A stretch of 5,955 bases of DNA from positions 1 through 5,955 of the forward strand of contig JALWRJ010000249.1 in NCBI GenBank assembly GCA_026994125.1. The letters are read 5' to 3'. Below, in pieces: positions 1-5,955 of this stretch; within the stretch, counting starts at the first letter, position 1; each line of letters opens with the position of its first letter. A program made the translations under genes and the position numbers. The DNA comes from Cyclobacteriaceae bacterium. Lineage in GTDB: Bacteria; Bacteroidota; Bacteroidia; Cytophagales; Cyclobacteriaceae. Below the pieces are notes generated by a model. That model saw nothing but the letters and a program-made list of their open reading frames with translations. It ran no database searches and was not told the DNA's origin.

Positions 1-266
1 GTGTCTTCTTCGTTAGGCATTATCATCCACCATACATTAAGTCCCGATAAAAAATACGAAAGCGGGTGGTTAGGAAACCTAAACCGGAGCTCACGGTAAA
101 GGACTTCCGATTCCTCAAAATCGAAAGTATACATGGCATTGATGGCTGCTGTGGCATCAATTTGCACTCGCAAATCCGATAATAAAAGCTTAGTGCTATC
201 GGCCGGGCTGTAGGCCTGTGTGCAAATAGACAGCAGCAGCCCGGCTAAAACTAGAGATATACGCAT
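1..266 (-). CDS. Exported TPR-like protein, N-terminal fragment (runs off left edge)
   Basis: Reading the minus strand from the ATG at 266 gives 88 residues, open to the window edge. Residues 1-18 form a signal peptide: Met-Arg, then a hydrophobic core rich in Leu (about 5-14), then a small-residue cleavage region near Gln17-Ala18. A Cys at 15 lies in the core, but the context (LSIC) is a poor lipobox, so signal peptidase I export is more likely than a lipoprotein. From about residue 38 the protein has a helical repeat-like pattern: a MYTFDFEESEVLYREL segment, then FPNHPLSYFLSGL and Trp79-Trp80. This resembles the first TPR unit of periplasmic or surface TPR proteins I know from Bacteroidota; that is recognition by eye, not a search result. 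The start is well fixed because an in-frame TGA lies two codons upstream (270-272). The gene is divergent from the membrane protein at 450. Its function cannot be stated from this fragment; TPRs usually mediate protein-protein contact. Confidence 0.75.
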   Translation of the reverse strand, partial: MRISLVLAGLLLSICTQAYSPADSTKLLLSDLRVQIDATAAINAMYTFDFEESEVLYRELRFRFPNHPLSYFLSGLNVWWMIMPNEED

Positions 267-449
267 ACGTCAAAAATATTCATTTTATCCTTATTAACCG
301 CATATATTAAATATAGGTTGCAAAGGCTGGTTTAGCCTGCCTATGGCCATACCAATAATACCCGCATTTTACCCCATAAACAACTAAATAGCCGGGCTAC
401 ATAACAAGTATTTTAATAACTTTTAGCAGTAGTTAACTTGCCAATAATT
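267..449. other. Divergent intergenic region
   Basis: This AT-rich stretch of about 180 bp separates two genes transcribed away from each other and should hold both promoters. I could not pick a convincing Bacteroidota-type promoter (TTG plus TAnnTTTG at proper spacing) for either gene. The recognisable structures are a small inverted repeat, AGGCT (324-328) and AGCCT (334-338) around a 5-nt loop, and a perfect 10-bp palindrome at 342-351. No ORF with coding character, tRNA or conserved RNA is visible. Confidence 0.6.
342..351. repeat. 10-bp perfect palindrome, possible operator
   Basis: TATGGCCATA reads the same on both strands. It lies between two divergent genes, about 76 bp from the left gene's start and about 98 bp from the right gene's start, where a dimeric regulator could bind. 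A 5-bp inverted repeat (324-338) sits just beside it. A 10-bp palindrome can occur by chance and no regulator is encoded nearby, so an operator role is only a suggestion. Confidence 0.25.
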
Positions 450-1079
450 ATGCTACAACAGTTTTTTAAATACCTCTTAAAACAACCAGCCCTGGGTTTG
501 TTTTTGCTATTATGTGGTTTGGCTGCCCTTATTTTATGGGCGCGCATTCAGTGGGTCGAAAACGAAACCATTGCCTTTCAGATAATGCAGGAGCAAGGCC
601 GTTTTGGATTTTTTAAGTTATTAAATGGCCTTAAATATTTTGCTGTTCCTTTGGGTTACGCTTTTAAGTTAACGATAGTCGCTTTTATTTTATGGACGGG
701 CGCCTTTATGTTTGGCTATAAAATAAGCTTTGCTCAAATGTGGAAAGTTGCATTGGTGGGAGAGTATGTTTTTTTAGTAGCCGAATTTTTAAAACTGGTG
801 TGGCTTATGGTTTCACCCACCGATTTAACCCTTTTGGATATCCAAGCCTTTTACCCGCTTTCACTCATGAATGTATTCGATATTTATATTATACCTCAAA
901 ATTGGGTGTACCCGTTGCAATCGCTTAATATTTTTGAACCCCTCAATTGGTTGGTACTGGTGTATGGCATTCATTTTACAGCACAAAAAAAATTAAATTA
1001 TGCGTATGCCATTGTTTTTACCACCTATGTGCCGGCCTTTTTAAGCTGGCTGGTCTATTATAGTATCGTCTATCATTAA
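450..1079 (+). CDS. Polytopic inner-membrane protein, YIP1-like (hypothetical)
   Basis: The encoded protein has 209 residues and is strongly hydrophobic, with about five to six membrane segments: roughly 14-31, 63-88, 100-122, possibly 131-148, 156-177 and 185-207. The loop at 32-60 is the main hydrophilic part. Its pattern (a LKYFAVPLGYAFKL segment followed by WTGAFMFGYKISFAQMWKV and then EYVF) resembles small membrane proteins of Bacteroidota with a YIP1-like fold. I recognise that only loosely and give no function. I chose the ATG at 450; a TTG at 438 would add four residues, but the ATG is the more usual start and the protein begins sensibly there (MLQQFFKYLL). An in-frame TAA at 417 rules out starts further upstream. 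No Shine-Dalgarno is seen, as is normal in this phylum. The next gene starts 114 nt downstream on the same strand but has its own candidate promoter, so cotranscription is uncertain. No catalytic motif is visible. Confidence 0.8.
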   Translation: MLQQFFKYLLKQPALGLFLLLCGLAALILWARIQWVENETIAFQIMQEQGRFGFFKLLNGLKYFAVPLGYAFKLTIVAFILWTGAFMFGYKISFAQMWKVALVGEYVFLVAEFLKLVWLMVSPTDLTLLDIQAFYPLSLMNVFDIYIIPQNWVYPLQSLNIFEPLNWLVLVYGIHFTAQKKLNYAYAIVFTTYVPAFLSWLVYYSIVYH

Positions 1080-1113
1080 AATAGGGGTTAAAAAATGTTA
1101 ATTCATTAAAAAA

Positions 1114-1147
1114 TTGGCAAAGGTTAGCAAGAGTTTTGATAATTTCG
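1114..1147 (+). promoter_or_regulatory. Candidate Bacteroidota-type promoter for the GT117 gene
   Basis: A TTG at 1114-1116 is followed, 23 nt later, by TAATTTCG at 1140-1147, which matches the Bacteroidota -7 consensus TAnnTTTG at all but one fixed position. Transcription would start near 1154, giving a leader of about 40 nt before the ATG at 1194. The upstream DNA (1080-1113) is A/T-rich and includes TTAAT/ATTAA arms at 1098-1109. This is a match to a degenerate consensus, read by eye. Confidence 0.45.
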
Positions 1148-1167
1148 CCCTTGCACTTTTAGCAGCT

Positions 1168-1194
1168 ATGCAAAACCCATTAAAAAAAGCGTAA
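1168..1194 (+). CDS. Possible 8-residue upstream ORF overlapping the next start
   Basis: An ATG at 1168 opens a short frame encoding MQNPLKKA and stopping at TAA 1192-1194. The last A of that stop is the first base of the downstream ATG (TAATG). It lies inside the predicted leader, about 14 nt after the presumed transcription start, and in a different frame from the main gene. Such an arrangement could couple translation of the large membrane protein to that of the leader peptide. The peptide has no regulatory signature, such as a run of one amino acid, and it may not be translated at all. Confidence 0.2.
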   Translation: MQNPLKKA

Positions 1195-4139
1195 TGAATT
1201 ACAACAAAGTAAACAATGGTATCGGTTGGATTGTTTTTATAATTGCCACCGCCACGTACTCTTTAACCGTAGAACCTACGGCTAGTTTTTGGGATGTAGG
1301 CGAGTTTATTGCGGTTTCGTACAAGCTAATGGTACCACACCCACCCGGAGCACCTTTATTTTTATTGATGGGGCGTATGATTTCGTTTTTAAGTATGGGC
1401 GATACCCAAATGGTAGCTTTTTGGGTAAATATGCTTAGTGCCATTGCCAGTGGGTTTACCATTTTGTTTATGTTTTGGAGCATTACCCTTATTGGGCAAA
1501 AAATACTTAAAGTTAAGGAAGCTGAAATTTCAACAGCCCAACTGTTTAGCTTAATGGGAGCCGGAGTGGTAGGCGCTTTAGCTTATACTTTTTCCGATAC
1601 CTTTTGGTTTTCGGCTGTAGAAGGCGAAGTGTATGCCATGTCATCATTTTTAACCGCCTTTGTAGTGTGGGCTATGCTAAAATGGGAGCATATTGAAGAC
1701 CCAAGCCGAGCCAATCGATGGATTATTTTAATAGCCTACATTTTTGGGCTTTCTATTGGGGTACACTTGCTTAACCTGGTAACCATCCCTGTGTTAGGAT
1801 TAATTTATTACTTTAAAAAATACTCTACCGTTACCCAAAAAGGGGTAATTTATACCTTGCTTATTAGTGGAGCCATTATTATTTTAATTAACAACATTAT
1901 CATCCCCGGCCTACCTTCGTTTGCCGGATCGCTCGAAGTATTTTTAGTAAACTCTTTAGGAATGCCTTTTGGTTCGGGTATTATTTTGGTTATTGTTGGT
2001 GTACTGGGAGGGCTTACTTATGGCATTATTTGGTCTAATAAACACCAAAAAGAACTTATAAATGTTAGCCTTATTAGCCTGGCTTTTATTTTAATAGGCT
2101 ATTCTTCTTATACTATGGTGGTTATTCGTTCGGGGTTTAATCCACCCATTGACGAAAATAACCCGGAAGACATTATGAGTGTGGTATCGTATTTAAAACG
2201 CGAGCAATACGGCACCCGCCCCTTACTGTACGGGCGTTACTATACGGCCGAACTTATTGACCAGAAAAAGGGAGCTCCGGTTTATGTAAAAGGAAAAGAT
2301 AAATACGAGATAGCCGATTATAAAATAGAGCAAGTGTACGACCCCAAGCAAATGACTATTTTGCCCCGTGTGTGGTCGGGTACCCATGCTAAATCGTACG
2401 AAGAAAAACTGGGTTTGCAGCCCGGGCAAGTACCCACTTTTGGTGATAACCTTAGGTTTATGTTTAACTACCAAATGGGCCACATGTACTGGCGCTATTT
2501 TATGTGGAATTTTAGTGGCCGGGCCAGCGATATACAAGATGCAACCTGGCTAGGCGTTACAGATGCCCTAAAACAAGTACCTGCAAGTATTGCAGCCAAC
2601 AGGGGGCGTAACAAGTATTATATGTTGCCCTTGTTATTAGGCATAATTGGCCTGTTTTTTACCTATAAAAAAGCACCTCGGCAGTTTTTTATTTTGCTAA
2701 CCTTGTTTTTCTTAACCGGGCTAGCCCTAATTTTATACTTAAATGCCCCGGCCAGCGAACCTCGTGAGCGCGATTATATCTATGTGGGTTCGTTTTACGC
2801 TTTTGCCTTTTTTATTGGCTTTGGAGTAATGGGGCTGGGTGCTTTTATGCAAAAATTGTTAGATGCTAAAAAGGCAGCGTTGGTAGCCGGAGTACTTTCG
2901 TTAGGTATTCCAGTGCTCATGGCCGCTCAAAATTGGGACGACCACGACCGTTCGAACCGGTATTTCTCGGTAGATTCAGCCAAGAATTTCCTGGCTTCGT
3001 GTGCACCCAATGCCATTTTGTTTACCGGGGGCGATAACGATACCTTTCCGCTTTGGTATGTGCAGGAAGTAGAGGGTTTTAGAACCGATGTGCGGGTGGT
3101 TGTGCTTAGCTATTTTAACACCGATTGGTACATCGACCAAATGACTCGCCAGGCCTATGAGTCGGCTCCTTTCCCGTTTTCGCTTACCAAAGAAAACTAC
3201 CGCCAGGGAGGTGCCAACGATATGGTGGTGTACGACCCTAATTCCGGCTATAATGGCGCCATAAACTTAAAGCAATACCTTAAGTTTATTAAAAAAGGAG
3301 ATAAGCGCCTGCAGTTTCAGTCAAGGTTTGGCGCTAATAGTATGATACCCACCAACGAAGTATTTTTAGATGTAGATACTACTGCCGTAAAAGCGATGGG
3401 CATAATCCCTAAAGATAAAGAACACCTGTTAACCAACCGTATGGTGTTTAAAATGAAGGGGAGCTACCTCGAGAAAAAGGATTTAATGATTTGGGATATT
3501 ATTGCTACCAACAATTGGGAACGACCCATATACTTTAATAATACCTCTAAGCAAGGAATTCGTTTTGGCTTAGATAACTACCTGGTACAAGAAGGCAATG
3601 CCTACCGCTTATTGCCGGTGCAGGATTTAAACAGCCGTGGTACCATGGTGAATACCGATTTGATGTACGATAACCTAATGCACAATTTTTATTACCGGGA
3701 GTTAAATAACCCTAAAGTGTATTATAACGAGGACTACCGGAAATTTGTACTTAACCACCGGGTTAATTTTAATACCCTAACCCTGGCACTTCTTAAAGAA
3801 GGAAAAGAAGAAAAAGCACGTGAAGTGGCCCTTAAAAATTTAGAGTTAATGCCCGATGCCTCTTTGCCTTTTGATTATACTACTGCCACTACCATAGAAT
3901 ATTTATTTTTATTGGGTGAGAATGATAAAGCCAAAGAACTTGCCGTTATTTTGGGCGATAGAGCCGATGAAAAATTGGGGTATTATATAGATAATAACAG
4001 TAACTTAGGCTACGAACTACAAGCTAATTTGGTGGTATTACGCGAATTGTCGCAAACCCTGGGTAGGTATGGCGAACTGGAACTGGCCGAGAAATACGCC
4101 AAAGCATTGGATAGTCGCTACAAGAGTATCGCAAATTAA
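1194..4139 (+). CDS. DUF2723 membrane protein, GT117-type glycosyltransferase candidate
   Basis: The 981-residue product belongs to the DUF2723 family, widespread in Bacteroidota and related to animal TMEM260, a protein O-mannosyltransferase; the family is classed as GT117. It is expected to sit in the inner membrane and pass a sugar from a lipid carrier to an acceptor on the outer side, but the bacterial substrate is not shown here. The N-terminal domain (about 10-310) has roughly eight membrane helices and the family's conserved motifs: FWDVGEF with Asp34 and Glu37 in the first outer loop (where GT-C enzymes keep catalytic acids), HPPGAP at 49-54, a VEGEVYA motif with Glu143 and Glu145, and His191. 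A soluble loop follows (about 315-472, with a REQYGTRPLLYGRYY motif), then four more helices (about 475-578, with EPRERDY at 522-528). The large C-terminal soluble region holds GGDNDT at 612-617 and ends in TPR-like helices (about 855-975). Length fits full-length family members. The start gives the typical N-terminus just before helix 1. The frame is intact. Confidence 0.88.
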   Translation: MNYNKVNNGIGWIVFIIATATYSLTVEPTASFWDVGEFIAVSYKLMVPHPPGAPLFLLMGRMISFLSMGDTQMVAFWVNMLSAIASGFTILFMFWSITLIGQKILKVKEAEISTAQLFSLMGAGVVGALAYTFSDTFWFSAVEGEVYAMSSFLTAFVVWAMLKWEHIEDPSRANRWIILIAYIFGLSIGVHLLNLVTIPVLGLIYYFKKYSTVTQKGVIYTLLISGAIIILINNIIIPGLPSFAGSLEVFLVNSLGMPFGSGIILVIVGVLGGLTYGIIWSNKHQKELINVSLISLAFILIGYSSYTMVVIRSGFNPPIDENNPEDIMSVVSYLKREQYGTRPLLYGRYYTAELIDQKKGAPVYVKGKDKYEIADYKIEQVYDPKQMTILPRVWSGTHAKSYEEKLGLQPGQVPTFGDNLRFMFNYQMGHMYWRYFMWNFSGRASDIQDATWLGVTDALKQVPASIAANRGRNKYYMLPLLLGIIGLFFTYKKAPRQFFILLTLFFLTGLALILYLNAPASEPRERDYIYVGSFYAFAFFIGFGVMGLGAFMQKLLDAKKAALVAGVLSLGIPVLMAAQNWDDHDRSNRYFSVDSAKNFLASCAPNAILFTGGDNDTFPLWYVQEVEGFRTDVRVVVLSYFNTDWYIDQMTRQAYESAPFPFSLTKENYRQGGANDMVVYDPNSGYNGAINLKQYLKFIKKGDKRLQFQSRFGANSMIPTNEVFLDVDTTAVKAMGIIPKDKEHLLTNRMVFKMKGSYLEKKDLMIWDIIATNNWERPIYFNNTSKQGIRFGLDNYLVQEGNAYRLLPVQDLNSRGTMVNTDLMYDNLMHNFYYRELNNPKVYYNEDYRKFVLNHRVNFNTLTLALLKEGKEEKAREVALKNLELMPDASLPFDYTTATTIEYLFLLGENDKAKELAVILGDRADEKLGYYIDNNSNLGYELQANLVVLRELSQTLGRYGELELAEKYAKALDSRYKSIAN

Positions 4140-4143
4140 GGGC

Positions 4144-4170
4144 AACCCTATGATTCGGTTTTTAAGGGTT
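4144..4170. terminator. Weak inverted repeat between convergent genes
   Basis: AACCCT (4144-4149) can pair with AGGGTT (4165-4170) around a 15-nt loop, in the 29-bp gap between the convergent gene ends at 4139 and 4169; the right arm runs into the stop codon of the minus-strand gene. There is a short run of T in the loop (4159-4163) but no U-tract after the stem on the plus strand. It may act as a poor two-way terminator, or may mean nothing; a 6-bp stem is weak. Confidence 0.25.
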
Positions 4171-5611
4171 AAAGTTTAATGCACACATTTTTTTCTTCGG
4201 TAAAAAACCGGAGGGCTTCTTCTCCGCCTTCGCGGCCTATGCCGCTTTGTTTCATGCCGCCAAAAGGGGTACGTAAATCGCGCACCAGCCAACAATTTAC
4301 CCAAACAATACCGGCTTTAAGGGCTCCGGCAACACGGTGGGCACGCTGTAAGTGTTGTGTCCAAACTGTAGCCGATAGCCCGTAGGGGGTGCTATTGGCC
4401 AGGGCAATCACTTCTTCTTCGGTGTTAAAGGGCTGTACCGTTACCACCGGGCCAAAAATTTCTTCCTGGTTGGTTCGGCAGTTTTCGTTTAAGTTGGTAA
4501 TAATGGTAGGAGCTACAAAATACCCGTTTTTGCATCTTCCTTGTGGGTTAAGGGCATGCCCACCCGTAAGTACTTTGCCTCCTTCTAATTGAGCCAGGCT
4601 TATGTAATGCAATATTTTTTCCTGGTGTTGCTCGCTTACTACAGCTCCGGTCTTGGTGTTTTCATCCAGTGGGTCGCCTACATGCATGGCTTTTACTTTG
4701 GCCACAAAAGCTTCTAAAAACTTAGCGTAAATAGGCTGCTGTACATAAATGCGCGATCCACATAAGCAAATTTGCCCCTGGTTGGCAAAGGACGAACGTA
4801 AGGTAGTGGCCAGTGCATTTTCAAAATCGCAATCTTCAAAAATAATGTTGGGGTTTTTACCGCCCAGTTCCAACGATAATTTTTTAAACATAGGAGCGGC
4901 AATTCCAGCTATTTTTTTGCCGGTGGCCGTTCCTCCGGTAAACGAGATGGCCGGTATGGCCGGGTGGGCAACAATTGCTTCGCCTACGTTGGGGCCAAGC
5001 CCATGCACAATGTTGAGTACTCCTGCAGGGAAGCCGGCTTCCATACATAGCTTGCTTAGCAAAAAGGCCGTCATGGGAGTTACTTCCGAAGGCTTGGCTA
5101 CTACGGCATTGCCACTAGCCAAAGCCGGAGCAATTTTCCAGGTAAATAAGTACAAAGGTAAGTTCCAGGGCGAAATACACCCGGCTATGCCTAAGGGTTC
5201 GCTTACGGTGTAGTTGATACCTTTGTCTTCCGAAATATGTGCCTTGGTGCTTTGGTTTATAATGGCCTTGGCGTAAAACCTAAAGTTAGCCGAAGCACGT
5301 GGAATATCCACTGTTCGAGCCAAGCTAATAGGCTTGCCATTATCAACGCTTTCGGCCTTTGCCAGCTCTTCCAGGTGGTTATCTATTAAATCGGCCAATT
5401 TCAATAATAGTTCGGAGCGAGTTTCTATGGATTGACCTGCCCAGCCCGGAGCTGCTTTTTGAGCTGCCTGTACTGCTAATTCCACATCTTGCGAATCCGA
5501 ATCAGGAATATGGCTATAAACCTCACCGGTAGCTGGTTCAATATTATCCAGGTAGTTACCTGAGGCTGGTGGCACTAACCTGCCATCAATATAGTTTAAA
5601 ATTTTTACCAT
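4169..5611 (-). CDS. 2-aminomuconate 6-semialdehyde dehydrogenase-like ALDH (ALDH8A1 type)
   Basis: This intact 480-residue NAD-dependent aldehyde dehydrogenase has the usual family length and no signal peptide, so it is cytoplasmic. The probable reaction is oxidation of 2-aminomuconate 6-semialdehyde to 2-aminomuconate, in tryptophan breakdown through kynurenine and 3-hydroxyanthranilate; the related 2-hydroxymuconic semialdehyde is the alternative substrate. Visible residues are Asn150 in SPWNLPLY (oxyanion hole), Lys173 and Glu176 in AKPSE (NAD binding), the FTGG turn at 224-227, the general base Glu248 in LELGGKN, the nucleophile Cys282 in NQGQICLCGSR, and Glu384/Phe386 in EEIFGPV. From memory it follows human ALDH8A1 closely through DIPR, SPWNLPLYL, LSLELGGKNP, RSSFANQG and VNCWLVR. 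Arg105 and Arg444 sit where bacterial aminomuconate-semialdehyde dehydrogenase has its two substrate-carboxylate arginines, which argues against a generic ALDH. It starts 12 nt after the SDR stop, so the two genes probably share a transcript. No Shine-Dalgarno is seen. Confidence 0.92.
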   Translation of the reverse strand: MVKILNYIDGRLVPPASGNYLDNIEPATGEVYSHIPDSDSQDVELAVQAAQKAAPGWAGQSIETRSELLLKLADLIDNHLEELAKAESVDNGKPISLARTVDIPRASANFRFYAKAIINQSTKAHISEDKGINYTVSEPLGIAGCISPWNLPLYLFTWKIAPALASGNAVVAKPSEVTPMTAFLLSKLCMEAGFPAGVLNIVHGLGPNVGEAIVAHPAIPAISFTGGTATGKKIAGIAAPMFKKLSLELGGKNPNIIFEDCDFENALATTLRSSFANQGQICLCGSRIYVQQPIYAKFLEAFVAKVKAMHVGDPLDENTKTGAVVSEQHQEKILHYISLAQLEGGKVLTGGHALNPQGRCKNGYFVAPTIITNLNENCRTNQEEIFGPVVTVQPFNTEEEVIALANSTPYGLSATVWTQHLQRAHRVAGALKAGIVWVNCWLVRDLRTPFGGMKQSGIGREGGEEALRFFTEEKNVCIKL

Positions 5612-5623
5612 GTTATGTAGTAG

Positions 5624-5955
5624 TTATAAACACCCCGTTCGCCCTCCATCTACGGGTACGTTAATTCCATTGATATAGGCAGCTGCCGGAGTGGCCAAAA
5701 AAGCAATGGCAGCTCCCACCTCCTGGGGTTTTGCAAAGCGACCGGCTGGAATTTCGGCCTGCATGGCTTGTGCTACTTCTTCGGTAGTTTTGCCCAGTTT
5801 TTCAGCCTTAGTAGCAATAATAGATTGCAACCTTGCTGTGTGGGTTGCGCCCGGCAGCACATTGTTTACGGTAATGCCAAAGCTTCCTAATTCGTTGGCT
5901 AGGGTTTTAGCCCAACTGGCCACGGCACCTCTAATGGTATTGGATACCCCCAGGC
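5624..5955 (-). CDS. SDR-family protein, C-terminal part, atypical active site (runs off right edge)
   Basis: The last 109 residues of a short-chain dehydrogenase/reductase; the frame stays open to the window edge, so the GTG at 5923 is an internal Val codon and not the start. A full protein would be about 250-260 residues, with the Rossmann NAD(P)-binding motif outside the window. Typical C-terminal SDR features are present: a KTLANELGSFGITVNNVLPG stretch (strand plus PG motif), the substrate-loop region rich in Lys/Glu, a PAGRFAKPQEVGAAIAFLA helix, and the end NGINVPVDGG. Aligned without gaps to a classical SDR such as FabG, the YxxxK catalytic pair is replaced by Ser-Asn-Thr-Ile-Arg (5930-5944). 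It may therefore be a divergent SDR with altered or no redox activity. It lies 12 nt upstream of the ALDH and is probably in the same operon; a role in aminomuconate metabolism is inferred only from that linkage. Confidence 0.87.
   Translation of the reverse strand, partial: LGVSNTIRGAVASWAKTLANELGSFGITVNNVLPGATHTARLQSIIATKAEKLGKTTEEVAQAMQAEIPAGRFAKPQEVGAAIAFLATPAAAYINGINVPVDGGRTGCL

Noticed and set aside
253..283. Minus-strand mini-ORF starting at the ATG at 281-283, upstream of the TPR-like protein
   Set aside because: It is out of frame with the gene and stops after ten codons, without a supporting promoter or a stop/start overlap of the kind seen at 1192-1196.
438..449. TTG at 438 as start of the small membrane protein
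   Set aside because: It adds only four residues, and the ATG at 450 is in frame and the more common start; no ribosome-binding site favours the TTG.
1098..1109. AT-only inverted repeat TTAAT/ATTAA as a terminator for the small membrane protein
   Set aside because: The stem has five A-T pairs and a 2-nt loop, which cannot form a stable hairpin; it is better read as A/T-rich DNA upstream of a promoter.
2223..2537. Minus-strand ORF of 104 codons inside the GT117 gene
   Set aside because: It overlaps the soluble loop of a well-supported plus-strand gene and its translation resembles no known protein.
4749..5213. A 154-codon plus-strand ORF inside the aldehyde dehydrogenase gene
   Set aside because: It is antisense to the strongly conserved ALDH core (Asn150 to Cys282 region); its translation has no recognisable domain and low-complexity composition, as expected of a shadow frame.
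5624..5923. The 99-residue frame beginning with GTG at 5923 as a complete small gene
   Set aside because: The same frame continues without a stop to the window edge and the added residues fit the SDR family, so this is the C-terminal part of a longer gene.

Overview
The window looks like ordinary chromosome from a member of the Bacteroidota. It encodes a DUF2723/GT117 membrane protein of the type common in that phylum. The gene starts lack Shine-Dalgarno sequences, and the one promoter I can propose fits the Bacteroidota TTG / TAnnTTTG pattern. Two of the proteins (an N-terminal TPR-like fragment and a small YIP1-like membrane protein) also resemble families I associate with Cytophagales and Flavobacteriia. 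I cannot assign a genus.

Layout: (1) 1-266, minus strand: the N-terminal end of an exported TPR-like protein that runs off the left edge. (2) 267-449: a divergent intergenic region of about 180 bp with a 10-bp perfect palindrome and a small inverted repeat. (3) 450-1079, plus strand: a polytopic membrane protein of 209 aa. (4) 1080-1193: a gap with a candidate promoter and an 8-codon upstream ORF whose stop overlaps the next start. (5) 1194-4139, plus strand: a 981-aa DUF2723 (GT117-type, GT-C-like) glycosyltransferase candidate. (6) 4169-5611, minus strand: an aldehyde dehydrogenase very like 2-aminomuconate 6-semialdehyde dehydrogenase (ALDH8A1 type). (7) 5624-5955, minus strand: the C-terminal part of an SDR-family protein that runs off the right edge. 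Plus-strand and minus-strand genes converge at 4139/4169 with only 29 bp between them.

Functionally there are two unrelated halves. The left half is cell-envelope biology: an exported TPR-like protein, an inner-membrane protein, and a large membrane enzyme probably acting in lipid-linked-sugar-dependent glycosylation. The right half is the downstream end of a minus-strand operon, SDR then ALDH, separated by 12 nt. By homology of the ALDH it probably belongs to the kynurenine / 2-aminomuconate branch of tryptophan breakdown; the other genes of that pathway would lie to the right of the window.

I found no mobile element, CRISPR array, RNA gene or clear new system. The most noteworthy observation is that the SDR lacks the canonical catalytic Tyr and Lys (Ser and Arg occupy those positions in an ungapped alignment). 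Secondary points are the overlapping upstream mini-ORF at the GT117 gene and the palindrome between the divergent genes.
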